From assembly GCA_002840755.1 (NCBI GenBank), contig PHBZ01000030.1:1-64000 (forward strand): a stretch of DNA of 64,000 nucleotides, in the 5' to 3' direction. A program made the translations under genes and the position numbers. The notes beneath the pieces are model-generated. The model did not search any database and was not told the origin of the DNA. It saw only the letters and a list, made by a program, of their open reading frames with translations. Numbering within the stretch: position 1 is the first letter of the stretch; each line of letters starts with the position of its first letter. This stretch comes from Chloroflexi bacterium HGW-Chloroflexi-10. Lineage in GTDB: Bacteria > Chloroflexota > Anaerolineae > Anaerolineales > Anaerolineaceae. Positions 1-9,627 of this stretch are shown here, piece by piece.

Positions 1-1635
<1,635 letters not shown>

Positions 1636-1653
1636 TATTGAAAAGAGGAACAA

Positions 1654-2175
1654 ATGAAGCATAAAGGTTTATGCGCTGTATTCGCAAAAAAATTCACAAT
1701 CTATTTTGTGTTTTTTCTACTGAGTTTTGGCCTTTTGAACTCAGTTGTATTTGCCCAGACAGGAAACCCGCCCACAGATGATGAAGTGAATGCAGTGGCA
1801 AAAGAATTGTATTGCCCAGTATGTGAAAACACTTCGTTGGATGTTTGTCCGACACAGGCTTGCGCCCAATGGCGGACACTGATCAAAGAAAAGTTGATTG
1901 CAGGATGGAATAAGGAAGAAATCAAGCAATATTTTGTTGATCAATATGGTGATCGTGTTTTGGCTGAACCCCCCCGAACAGGTTTGAACTGGATAGTTTA
2001 TATTTTACCTCCCGTTCTTTTTTCTGTGGGAATTTATTTGGTTTATATAAATTTACGCAAAGTTCGAAAAGTAACCGATTTGACAGATTTGAAACCTGCG
2101 CCGGAAGATGACCCATATTTACAGAAAGTTGAATCAGCTCTAAAAGCCCTGGAAGAATCGGATCGGAATGGTTAG
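1654..2175 (+). CDS. ccmH: Cytochrome c maturation protein CcmH/CcmL
   Basis: This 173-residue protein has an amino-terminal signal or anchor segment (about residues 12-36), then the CcmH-type redox motif CPVC at residues 54-57, two more nearby cysteines (65 and 70), and a membrane helix near 110-130. CcmH proteins keep apocytochrome heme-site cysteines reduced and present the apoprotein to CcmF. It sits between ccmF and the thioredoxin-like gene, 8 bases before the latter, as expected for a System I operon. An AGAGGA-type ribosome site precedes the ATG. It is the short single-domain form without the CcmI-like TPR extension of some proteobacterial CcmH. Confidence 0.93.
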   Translation: MKHKGLCAVFAKKFTIYFVFFLLSFGLLNSVVFAQTGNPPTDDEVNAVAKELYCPVCENTSLDVCPTQACAQWRTLIKEKLIAGWNKEEIKQYFVDQYGDRVLAEPPRTGLNWIVYILPPVLFSVGIYLVYINLRKVRKVTDLTDLKPAPEDDPYLQKVESALKALEESDRNG

Positions 2176-2183
2176 GAGATATA

Positions 2184-2750
2184 ATGGAAAGTTCTGAACA
2201 AGAAGTAAAAAACGATTCACCATCTATGCCACGTCGTTGGGTTATTATTCTGATTTTTGCAGTGATGCTTGCATTTCTGGCATTACTGGGTTGGGGATTA
2301 AAAAATGCACAACAGGGTCCAATAACCGTTGGACAGCGCGTGCCAGATTTTAGCATGACAACCTTTGATGGTAAAACATACAACACACAGGATTTGAAGG
2401 GGAAAGTTGTTGTATTAAACTTTTGGGCCTCGTGGTGTAAACCATGCGAACAAGAAGCAGCGGAAATTGAAGAAGCCTGGCGTTATTATAAAGATACGGA
2501 CCAGGTAATATTTCTCGGTATTGATTATGTTGATACAGAGACCGAAGCCAGAGAATATCTGAATAAATTTGATATAACTTATCCGAATGGGCCAGACATG
2601 CGCACTGCAATTTCTCAATTATTCCGTATCCGGGGAGTTCCAGAGACATATGTTATTGATCGTCAGGGAAATCTTGCAGCGATACAAATCGGGCCATATT
2701 CTTCTTTAACTGAAATTCAAACAATGATAGACTCGGTCTTAAATCAATAA
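2184..2750 (+). CDS. ccmG: Membrane-anchored thiol:disulfide oxidoreductase (CcmG/ResA type)
   Basis: The 188-residue protein has one amino-terminal membrane helix (about 18-38) and a thioredoxin-fold domain of the AhpC/TSA-Redoxin class. The active site is WCKPC at residues 84-88, and the conserved cis-proline loop GVPETY follows near residue 155. CcmG/ResA proteins reduce the disulfide in CcmH or apocytochrome c outside the membrane. Its position directly after ccmH and an AGGAGA ribosome site support this role. ResA and CcmG cannot be separated from sequence alone. Confidence 0.92.
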   Translation: MESSEQEVKNDSPSMPRRWVIILIFAVMLAFLALLGWGLKNAQQGPITVGQRVPDFSMTTFDGKTYNTQDLKGKVVVLNFWASWCKPCEQEAAEIEEAWRYYKDTDQVIFLGIDYVDTETEAREYLNKFDITYPNGPDMRTAISQLFRIRGVPETYVIDRQGNLAAIQIGPYSSLTEIQTMIDSVLNQ

Positions 2751-2762
2751 GGAGTACTTTAC

Positions 2763-3287
2763 ATGGATTTGGGCTCTATTTTTCTTATTCTTGGATTATC
2801 AATCCTCGTAGCTTTTATTGTCATTCGACCTTTCTTTGAGATATCGAACAAAAAATTAATTACTCGAACCTTTCCAGGTGGTAAGGGTGATCAACGCCGC
2901 TCTGTTTTGATGGCAGAACGTGAACGAGTATTGCGTGCTTTACAAGAATTGGAGTTTGATTTTGCATTGGGAAAAATTCCTGCAGAAGATTACCCCGAGC
3001 AACGAAATTTCTTAAAATTAAAGGCGGCTGACACGATCAAACAACTGGATGAACTGATTGGTAATGTAATTGTAGATTCTGTTGAAGAGAAGATAGAGGC
3101 AGCAGTTCACCAAAATCGCATAGATGGAAAAAAAGAGCAAGTTTTACAAAAAGATCCGGATATTGAGAGTCTAGTAGCCAACCGTCGCCGTGAAAAGGAA
3201 GAAAAGCCGGCCTCATTTTGTCCAAAGTGTGGCAAAGCAGTTACTGCTACAGACAAGTTCTGTGGCCGGTGTGGTTCAACACTCTGA
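2763..3287 (+). CDS. Membrane-anchored coiled-coil protein with C-terminal zinc ribbon (CcmI-like position)
   Basis: The protein has 174 residues, with a membrane helix at about 4-24, a charged and probably coiled-coil middle (ERERVLRALQELEFDFALGK), and a carboxy-terminal zinc ribbon with cysteine pairs at 153/156 and 167/170. The middle resembles the short cytoplasmic segment found in CcmI-type proteins. The place in the operon, between ccmG and a cytochrome c, fits an accessory cytochrome-maturation role, but this is inferred from context only. Start: ATG 12 bases after ccmG, with AAGGAG upstream. Confidence 0.75.
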   Translation: MDLGSIFLILGLSILVAFIVIRPFFEISNKKLITRTFPGGKGDQRRSVLMAERERVLRALQELEFDFALGKIPAEDYPEQRNFLKLKAADTIKQLDELIGNVIVDSVEEKIEAAVHQNRIDGKKEQVLQKDPDIESLVANRRREKEEKPASFCPKCGKAVTATDKFCGRCGSTL

Positions 3288-3304
3288 TTAGAATGGTTGT
3301 AGAG

Positions 3305-5149
3305 ATGATAAAACTTAAGGTCATTGGATTTTCATTCCTGTTGGGAATTATATTGACAGCGTGCAGTTTTTCATTAGCTGCTGACGTAACTCCTCCCCCA
3401 AATTATCAACCACCGGCCGTTGAACAAACACCTGTTATTCAAAAAACGGTTATGCCAATGTTTCCACCAGACCTGGCAAATGGAAAAGCTATATATACAG
3501 ACAAATGTACTGATTGTCATGGCGATAACGGAATGGGTAACGGCCCACAGGCTGGTCAATTGCCTAACGCTGTTGCTCCAATCGGTTCAATAGATCTGGC
3601 TCAACAATCTAACCCGGTCAAATGGTTCAATATAATCACTAACGGTAATATTGAAAAATTTATGCCTGGATTCGCCAGTCTTAATGATCGAGAACGATGG
3701 GACGTTACTGCATATTTGTTCTCGCTATCAATGCCAAAAAATGTTGAAGTTGAAGGAAGTATTTTATTTGAAGAGAACTGTGTTACATGCCACAGCAGCG
3801 GTAACGAAAAAGGCGCGAGTGATTTCAAAGATGCGGCGCTTTTAGTACCATATTCGCAGGTTTATCTTGAAGAGATGATTTCGCAAGGGGTGGGAGAAGT
3901 GATGCCTGGTTTTAGTGACACCTTAAACCAGAATGAAATTCAGACCCTGGTTCATTACATTCGATTGTTAGGGTTTCAAACAGATCTTTTGTTGAAAGTT
4001 GCCAGTACACAAGTGCCCGATGTTGAAGAAACACCAGTAACCACAGTAACAGTTGAAATGCCAGAAGAATCACCGGTTGAATACACCATCAAGGGAAACC
4101 TTCTTAATTTGGAAAAAATCCCGGATAATTTAGTAGTGGTTTTGAGTGCCTATGATGGTATGGAACTTAGTTTCGAGCAAGAGACCGAAGTTCAAAGTGA
4201 CGGTTATTTTCAATTTGAACAAATTGAAAATGTAGCAGGCCGTGTTATTCAACTTTCAGTGATAATAGATGGACTAAGACATGTCTCAGATGTTTTACAC
4301 GATCCTGTTATAAATGATGTTGGTGAAGTTGAACTACCCATTGAAATTCGTAGCGTCAGTTCCGATAGTTCGGTTTTATTTTCTGAAAGAATGCATGTTT
4401 TCTTTGATTTTTCAGTAGATGGTGTCGTGCAAATTGTGCAATTGTTTGTGGTCAACAATCCAACTGACAAAATTATTGTTCCAACATCCAGTGATCAACC
4501 AGTGATGAACTATACTTTACCTAATGGTTTCTTGAATTTGCAGTTCGAAGATGGCGTTTTGGGTGAACGGTATATTCAAACAAGTACCGGCTTTGGAGAT
4601 CTTTCTCCGATAGAAGCTAACACGACTGTTCAGGTCATCTTTGCTTACGAACTGCCATACCAAAGGAATCTAGACCTTACCCTTACACTCCCGATGGCAG
4701 TCGAAGCATCAATATTTATGCTTCCGGCGAATAGTGTAAAACTGAAAAGCGACCAGGTTATTTTTGCAGGCGATCGAACTGTTCAGGGTATGCAAATTCA
4801 AACTTATAGCGCTAACCGACTCGAAAATGGAACTGAGATTAAATTAAACCTGAATGGTCGAACTCAGAGTTCTAATGTAGTTGCCACTACCAGTAATACT
4901 CCCGGTTTAGTGATTGGTGTAGGATTTTTATTGATTGTGATTATCGCAGGTGGTGTTTGGTATTTTAGGAAATATAAGCGTTCACAGACTGAAACAGAAA
5001 TGTTGGAAGAGGAAGACCAGGATACCATTTTGGATTCGATTATTGTTTTGGATGATGCCTTTAAATCAGGTGATATACCAGAGGAAGCTTACCTGGCAAG
5101 AAGGACAGAGTTGGTATCCAAACTTAAAAAGAATCAGGGGGCAGTGTAA
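3305..5149 (+). CDS. Diheme cytochrome c lipoprotein with C-terminal membrane anchor
   Basis: A lipoprotein signal ends at lipobox LTAC (Cys20), which supports the ATG at 3305; an in-frame ATG at 3293 is also possible. The frame is open farther upstream, but that part overlaps the previous gene. Two CXXCH heme sites are at residues 68-72 (CTDCH) and 159-163 (CVTCH), each in a cytochrome c domain. Next come about 350 residues of beta-rich extracytoplasmic sequence, a membrane helix (about 533-554) and a 60-residue charged cytosolic tail resembling a SHOCT-like short helix pair (FKSGDIPEEAYLARR). It lies inside the ccm operon, so it is probably a client of the neighbouring machinery. The electron partner is unknown. 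Confidence 0.85.
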   Translation: MIKLKVIGFSFLLGIILTACSFSLAADVTPPPNYQPPAVEQTPVIQKTVMPMFPPDLANGKAIYTDKCTDCHGDNGMGNGPQAGQLPNAVAPIGSIDLAQQSNPVKWFNIITNGNIEKFMPGFASLNDRERWDVTAYLFSLSMPKNVEVEGSILFEENCVTCHSSGNEKGASDFKDAALLVPYSQVYLEEMISQGVGEVMPGFSDTLNQNEIQTLVHYIRLLGFQTDLLLKVASTQVPDVEETPVTTVTVEMPEESPVEYTIKGNLLNLEKIPDNLVVVLSAYDGMELSFEQETEVQSDGYFQFEQIENVAGRVIQLSVIIDGLRHVSDVLHDPVINDVGEVELPIEIRSVSSDSSVLFSERMHVFFDFSVDGVVQIVQLFVVNNPTDKIIVPTSSDQPVMNYTLPNGFLNLQFEDGVLGERYIQTSTGFGDLSPIEANTTVQVIFAYELPYQRNLDLTLTLPMAVEASIFMLPANSVKLKSDQVIFAGDRTVQGMQIQTYSANRLENGTEIKLNLNGRTQSSNVVATTSNTPGLVIGVGFLLIVIIAGGVWYFRKYKRSQTETEMLEEEDQDTILDSIIVLDDAFKSGDIPEEAYLARRTELVSKLKKNQGAV

Positions 5150-5153
5150 AAAT

Positions 5154-5891
5154 GTGGCGGATGTAATTGAAGTAAACCGTTTGGTAAAACGATTTGGTCA
5201 TAAACAGGTTTTAAAAAACCTGGATTTTCGTGTAGCAGAAGGTGAATTTGTTGCCTTGCTTGGCCCAAATGGTGCTGGTAAGACTACATTATTACGAATT
5301 CTTTCATCTTTATCCAAACCCAATTTTGGTATAGTACGAATTTGTGGTTATGATTTGTCAGGTCAGGCTGCCATTGTACGGCAGAAATTAGGTGTTGTTT
5401 CACATTTACCACTGTTATATGGCGATTTAAATGCTGAAGAAAACCTGATGTTTTATGCCAGGTTGTATGGAATCTTGGCTCCACAGGGACGAATCAATGA
5501 GGTTTTGAACTTGGTAGGGCTTGAAAAGCGACGGAAGGACCTGGTAAGAACCTTTTCGCGGGGTATGCAGCAGCGATTAGCGATTGGCCGTGCAATTTTA
5601 CATGACCCGGAAGTGCTGCTTTTGGATGAACCGCATACAGGATTGGATCAGGATGCTTCCAATATGTTGGATGACGTATTACAACAAGTGGCAGTTCGGG
5701 GGCGCACTGTAGTGATGACTTCTCATGATCTGGCCAGAACAGCTTATCTGGCATCTCGTTTTGATGTCCTATCTAAAGGTAAAATTTGCGCAACGGTTAA
5801 AGCAAATGATTTACCAGAACATGGTCTATTGTCGTTTTATCAAAATACTCTCCTGGAAAATTCACAAGAAACAAGAGGTAAAGTAGCGTGA
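5154..5891 (+). CDS. ccmA: Heme exporter ATP-binding protein CcmA
   Basis: This is a 245-residue ABC ATPase. It has a Walker A motif (GPNGAGKTT, residues 37-45), a signature (FSRGMQQRLA) and a Walker B motif (VLLLDEP). The frame is open upstream into the cytochrome gene, but the start is best placed at GTG 5154, four bases after the previous stop, with AGGGGG about 12 bases before it. Together with CcmB it forms the ABC module that drives release of holo-CcmE in System I. The CcmB start (GTG 5888) overlaps this gene's TGA, so translation is probably coupled. Confidence 0.92.
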   Translation: MADVIEVNRLVKRFGHKQVLKNLDFRVAEGEFVALLGPNGAGKTTLLRILSSLSKPNFGIVRICGYDLSGQAAIVRQKLGVVSHLPLLYGDLNAEENLMFYARLYGILAPQGRINEVLNLVGLEKRRKDLVRTFSRGMQQRLAIGRAILHDPEVLLLDEPHTGLDQDASNMLDDVLQQVAVRGRTVVMTSHDLARTAYLASRFDVLSKGKICATVKANDLPEHGLLSFYQNTLLENSQETRGKVA

Positions 5892-6571
5892 AAAAGAAAA
5901 CAAGCTTCATGCGTGCTTTATCAGCAGTAGTTTGGAAGGATTTGGTAGCTGAATTGCGAAGCAGGGAATTGGTCAGCGCGATGCTGGTTTTTGCTTTGCT
6001 AGTGATATTTATATTTAATTTTTCTCTGGAATTAAATGCAAAAACCAGAAACTCGGTTGCTCCTGGTGTCATCTGGGTTACGATCGTTTTTGCCGGAACG
6101 TTGGGATTAAACAGATCCATGTCCGTAGAAAAAGACCGTGGCTGTTTAGATGGTTTACTATTGGCACCAGTAGATCGCACAGCAATATATTTTGGTAAAA
6201 GTATTGCTAATTGGGTTTTTATGCTGATAGTGGCTGCGATTATTCTTCCGGTTTACAGCATTCTTTATAATACAAATATTATCTCGCTTAGCTTGATCTT
6301 GGTAATTGTTCTGGGTTCTGAAGGGTATGTGGCTGTCGGCACGCTTCTGGCGAGTATGGCGGTTCAGGCACGAACCAGAGATATTTTATTGCCGATTCTA
6401 CTTTTCCCGGTAATTATTCCGGTACTTATCGCTGCTGTAAAAGCGTCAGGCGGTATCCTTGCCGGATTACCATTTCAAGATATTTCGAGTTGGATTTATC
6501 TTTTGTTGGCATACGATGTAATATTTACATCAGTAGCTTATATGGTCTTTGATTCTGTTGTGGAGGAATAA
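5888..6571 (+). CDS. ccmB: Heme exporter membrane protein CcmB
   Basis: The 227-residue polytopic protein has about six hydrophobic helices and the CcmB pattern near its amino end (WKDLVAELRSRELVS). It is the permease partner of CcmA. The start is GTG, overlapping the ccmA stop in a GTGA junction. Twelve bases separate it from ccmC. Length is typical for CcmB. Confidence 0.93.
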   Translation: MKKKTSFMRALSAVVWKDLVAELRSRELVSAMLVFALLVIFIFNFSLELNAKTRNSVAPGVIWVTIVFAGTLGLNRSMSVEKDRGCLDGLLLAPVDRTAIYFGKSIANWVFMLIVAAIILPVYSILYNTNIISLSLILVIVLGSEGYVAVGTLLASMAVQARTRDILLPILLFPVIIPVLIAAVKASGGILAGLPFQDISSWIYLLLAYDVIFTSVAYMVFDSVVEE

Positions 6572-6583
6572 GGAGAAGAATTC

Positions 6584-7282
6584 ATGGATAAGAAACCCCG
6601 TTTACTTACTACTTTAGATACTGTTACCCTGATTTTGTTTGCAGTCGCTACGGCAATGGTGTTTTTTTATGCTCCTATTGAACGCGTAATGGGGGCAGTA
6701 CAAAAAGTATTTTATTTTCATGTCGCTGCTGGGTGGGTAGGAATGGTTTCGTTTTTTATCGCGGCTGTTGCAGGAATTCTCTACCTGATTAAAAAAGATT
6801 CAAAATGGGATATAGTGGGATATTCTGCGGTTGAAATTGGTATTATCTTTACCCTGATAAACATTGTTACCGGCGCCATTTGGGCGCGTCCAATTTGGAA
6901 TGCCTGGTGGACTTGGGACCCACGATTAACGACTGCAACTATTATGGAACTATTATATATTGCTTATATAATGCTACGCCAGGGTGTGGATGACCCTGAT
7001 CGGAGAAATCGATTTGGCGCTGTTTATGCCATAATTGGTTTTATTAGTGTTCCGTTAACTTTTTTCTCTATTCGTATTTTTCGAACTATTCATCCAGTGG
7101 TGATTGGTGGGAGTGATCCTTCAGCCGTCGGTGCTTTTGATATGACACCAAAAATGTTACAAACTTTATTATTTAGCATTCTGGTTTTTTCCATTTTATT
7201 TGTCGATCTCATGTGGCACCGAATTCGGTTGGGGTGGTTTGCCAGCAAAGTTGAAGAATTAAAATTACAGATCCAGGATTAA
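6584..7282 (+). CDS. ccmC: Heme transport/handling protein CcmC
   Basis: This 232-residue membrane protein has the CcmC family pattern: a WWTWDPR tryptophan-rich loop around residue 106, preceded by the histidine-containing KVFYFHVAAGW segment, and about six helices. CcmC loads heme onto the chaperone CcmE. A strong AAGGAGAAG ribosome site precedes the ATG. No ccmE is visible in the window; it may lie upstream of base 1 or elsewhere. Confidence 0.94.
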   Translation: MDKKPRLLTTLDTVTLILFAVATAMVFFYAPIERVMGAVQKVFYFHVAAGWVGMVSFFIAAVAGILYLIKKDSKWDIVGYSAVEIGIIFTLINIVTGAIWARPIWNAWWTWDPRLTTATIMELLYIAYIMLRQGVDDPDRRNRFGAVYAIIGFISVPLTFFSIRIFRTIHPVVIGGSDPSAVGAFDMTPKMLQTLLFSILVFSILFVDLMWHRIRLGWFASKVEELKLQIQD

Positions 7283-7306
7283 AAAGAGAAAGTACAGGGT
7301 TTATAA

Positions 7307-7453
7307 ATGGATGAGCCTCTTAATACCATAAATTATTTTATTGCCGGTTTTGTCGTCATATTTGGCAGCATAGCAGGATATATTATTAGTCTTGTTGTGC
7401 GTTGGAAAAACTTAAGGCAGGATGTTGAAGTTTTGCAAGATAGTGAAAAATAA
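7307..7453 (+). CDS. CcmD-like small membrane protein
   Basis: This short gene encodes 48 residues: one hydrophobic helix (about residues 9-31), then a basic start (RWKNLRQD) and an acidic tail. It follows ccmC by 24 bases and is the last gene before the operon terminator. Size, single helix and position match CcmD, the small subunit that helps release holo-CcmE from CcmABC. CcmD sequences are poorly conserved, so the call rests on context. Confidence 0.7.
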   Translation: MDEPLNTINYFIAGFVVIFGSIAGYIISLVVRWKNLRQDVEVLQDSEK

Positions 7454-7505
7454 AGAAATTCACAAATCGGGTAGGAATTTTTCCTACCCGATTTGTGAAT
7501 TTCTT
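7453..7505. terminator. 25-bp perfect inverted repeat, bidirectional terminator of ccm and folP
   Basis: A perfect 25-bp stem (AAGAAATTCACAAATCGGGT... on the left arm) surrounds a TTT loop at 7478-7480. The right arm ends in TTTCTT on the plus strand and the left arm in the same on the minus strand. It lies between the convergent ccm and folP units and covers the last codons and the stop of folP (TAG at 7484-7486). Its length is exceptional for an intrinsic terminator. Confidence 0.8.
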
Positions 7506-8341
7506 ATCGCGTTGACCATAGTAGCCACCCTGACTCCAGCTTGAACATCATGAACGCGGATAATGTCAGCCCCGCGAAGAATGCCGACTACAATGGCTGC
7601 TAATGTGCCTTCCAGACGATCTTGTGGGGGAAGATTCAGCGTATAGCCAATAAAAGATTTCCGGGATGGTCCTAGCAATATTGGAAATCCAAGAGATTTT
7701 ATCGCATCAAGATGGTTTAACAGGTATAAGTTTTGTTCTACGGTTTTTCCGAAACCAATTCCTGGGTCCAGAATAATATTCTCCGATCTTACACCAGCCT
7801 GTAAGCCTATTTTTACACTTTCGATCAATTCCTGTTTGATGTCTTCGATAAAATCTTGATAATGCATTCCAACATAGCGTCCCCCCAGGTTTTTCAGTAT
7901 TTGGGCGTTGTTTGTTTTTGAACGGTTATGCATGAGTATGCAAGGTACATTGTATTTAGCAGCAATTGCTGCCATTTCAGGATCGGCTTTAAACCCCCAA
8001 ACATCATTAATCCAATTTGCCCCATTTTCAATAGCTTTTTCGGCTACATGCGCTTTATAGGTATCTATTGAGATTATTACCGTGGGAAACTCTTGTCGGA
8101 CTGCCTTTATTATAGGGATTGCACGCTTTATCTCTTCTTGTTCATCTACAATATCTGCACCGGGTCGGGTGGACTCGGCTCCAATGTCAAGAATATCTAC
8201 ACCCTGTCGGATGAATTGTTTTGCCTGAATGATGGCTGCATCAATCGGGTCATTAGTTGTCCAGATTCCATCACCGGAGAAGCTATCGGGAGTTACATTA
8301 AGAATACCCATAACCCAGGTTTTATTTGATGAAAAGTCCAT
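7484..8341 (-). CDS. folP: Dihydropteroate synthase
   Basis: This 285-residue TIM-barrel enzyme joins p-aminobenzoate to hydroxymethyl-dihydropterin pyrophosphate in folate synthesis. Both signature loops are present: GILNVTPDSFSGDG near the amino end and DILDIGAESTRPGA. Further hallmarks are DPGIGFGKT, GPSRKSFIG and a final VHDV motif. AAGGAAT lies 8 bases before the ATG. It is the last gene of the minus operon, 38 bases after folK, and its final codons lie within the terminator stem. Confidence 0.95.
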   Translation of the reverse strand: MDFSSNKTWVMGILNVTPDSFSGDGIWTTNDPIDAAIIQAKQFIRQGVDILDIGAESTRPGADIVDEQEEIKRAIPIIKAVRQEFPTVIISIDTYKAHVAEKAIENGANWINDVWGFKADPEMAAIAAKYNVPCILMHNRSKTNNAQILKNLGGRYVGMHYQDFIEDIKQELIESVKIGLQAGVRSENIILDPGIGFGKTVEQNLYLLNHLDAIKSLGFPILLGPSRKSFIGYTLNLPPQDRLEGTLAAIVVGILRGADIIRVHDVQAGVRVATMVNAIRNSQIG

Positions 8342-8379
8342 TCGTTTTATTCCTTATGAACCAGTGTTTTTAATTGGAA

Positions 8380-9039
8380 TTATTCTGGTGAGATGAATTG
8401 GGTTGTCTTACTGATCCGATTGGCACGAGTGCTTGGTTTTTTCACTTCATTAATCCAATTGATGTATTCCATACGGTGAGAATAGGATAAATTTTTCCAT
8501 TTTTCGAGTGCAATTGGTTCCATCAATAGTTTTTTTAGCAAATCAGCTGGTGTTTCTGGTTGATGCAACCAGTTGAAAGGGCTATCTGGTAAGGCAGCTA
8601 GCAATTCCCTATTACATTTTTGTAATATTGGATGAAAATGGTATGGGGCGATTTCACATAAAGGGGCTAATACGAAAATTCTGTTTTGGATCTGTGGGTG
8701 TGGAATAGTTAACTCTTTGCTCTCCATAATTGTTTTGTGAAAATAGAGAATATCCATATCAATCAACCGCGGCCCATATTGGAAATTTTCCAATCGCCCC
8801 AATTGTTTCTCGGTTTCTTTCAGAAAAAAAAGTAATTCGTGTGGCTGAAGTTCGGTTTCTCCGGATAAAACCATGTTTAGGAATTCCGGTTGGTCTATAT
8901 AGCCCCAGGGAGGAGTAACATAATTACTTGATATTGATTGGACTGTTACGGTTACCGATAAAGCCTTAATAGCATTTTCGAGATTTTTTTCTTTATTACC
9001 CAGGTTGGTTCCCAGGGCTATCCATACTTTTTTTGCCAT
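8380..9039 (-). CDS. folK: HPPK (FolK) with C-terminal YdeI/OmdA-like domain
   Basis: Residues 1 to about 150 form 6-hydroxymethyl-7,8-dihydropterin pyrophosphokinase: ALGTNLGNKEKNL, the substrate loop VTPPWGYIDQPEFLN, and the metal-binding YGPRLIDMDILYF. This makes the substrate for FolP, encoded next. The protein is 219 residues against a usual ~160. The extra tail (about 168-212) carries WKNLSYSHRMEYINW and VKKPSTRANRISKT, which match the conserved end of YdeI/OmpD-associated (OmdA, bacteriocin-protection) proteins. This looks like a genuine fusion with no internal stop or frame change. The function of the extra domain here is unknown. Confidence 0.92.
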   Translation of the reverse strand: MAKKVWIALGTNLGNKEKNLENAIKALSVTVTVQSISSNYVTPPWGYIDQPEFLNMVLSGETELQPHELLFFLKETEKQLGRLENFQYGPRLIDMDILYFHKTIMESKELTIPHPQIQNRIFVLAPLCEIAPYHFHPILQKCNRELLAALPDSPFNWLHQPETPADLLKKLLMEPIALEKWKNLSYSHRMEYINWINEVKKPSTRANRISKTTQFISPE

Positions 9040-9042
9040 GGG

Positions 9043-9627
9043 TTATATCTTCTCAATGAAACAATTGACCAGCGAGCCTGGAATCCAGTTATATATCAAA
9101 AAAGGAGAAGAATTAATCCGTTTGAGAATACCATTAAATTGATTTATAAAAAGAATTTCATTTGTATCAGAAGTGGATTCATGGTTTATAGCTTCGGACT
9201 CAATCGGTATGGTGGTTAACCAATCTGAGAAATTATCTACTTTTTTTAACCCTGTAAACTGGATTTCATAATCTGGAAGCAAATTATATTTTCCCACAAA
9301 AGCAGGCGCCCCGATGATTATGTAGTGAAATGAGTTTGTCCGATACTCTGCCAGCATAATCGCGTTTGCCTGATCCGCAGAAACCCGGTTAATCAATAAA
9401 TTTAATAATAAAAGTTGTTGGTGAATATTTGATAAACACCAAATTTCTTGAACAATTCCCAAACCATCCGGAAAATCAATTATCCAGTTTTGTTGGTCTG
9501 GTTCGAGCCAATGGATTTCGTCTAAAGATTGGATTGGAAATCGAATTTTCTTTTGAATTTCTTTCCAATTTACCAGAGTCTCCAATGGAAAAGCACCAAA
9601 AGAATAGATAAAAACAGGGCTAAACAT
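9043..9627 (-). CDS. Conserved-context hypothetical protein
   Basis: I do not recognise this 194-residue protein. It has no signal peptide, clear membrane helix or catalytic motif, and is rich in Ile, Leu, Asn and Trp, probably a soluble alpha/beta protein. It starts inside the last codons of hom (8-base overlap) and ends 3 bases before folK, so it is firmly within the operon. A role tied to homoserine or folate metabolism is only a guess. Confidence 0.7.
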   Translation of the reverse strand: MFSPVFIYSFGAFPLETLVNWKEIQKKIRFPIQSLDEIHWLEPDQQNWIIDFPDGLGIVQEIWCLSNIHQQLLLLNLLINRVSADQANAIMLAEYRTNSFHYIIIGAPAFVGKYNLLPDYEIQFTGLKKVDNFSDWLTTIPIESEAINHESTSDTNEILFINQFNGILKRINSSPFLIYNWIPGSLVNCFIEKI

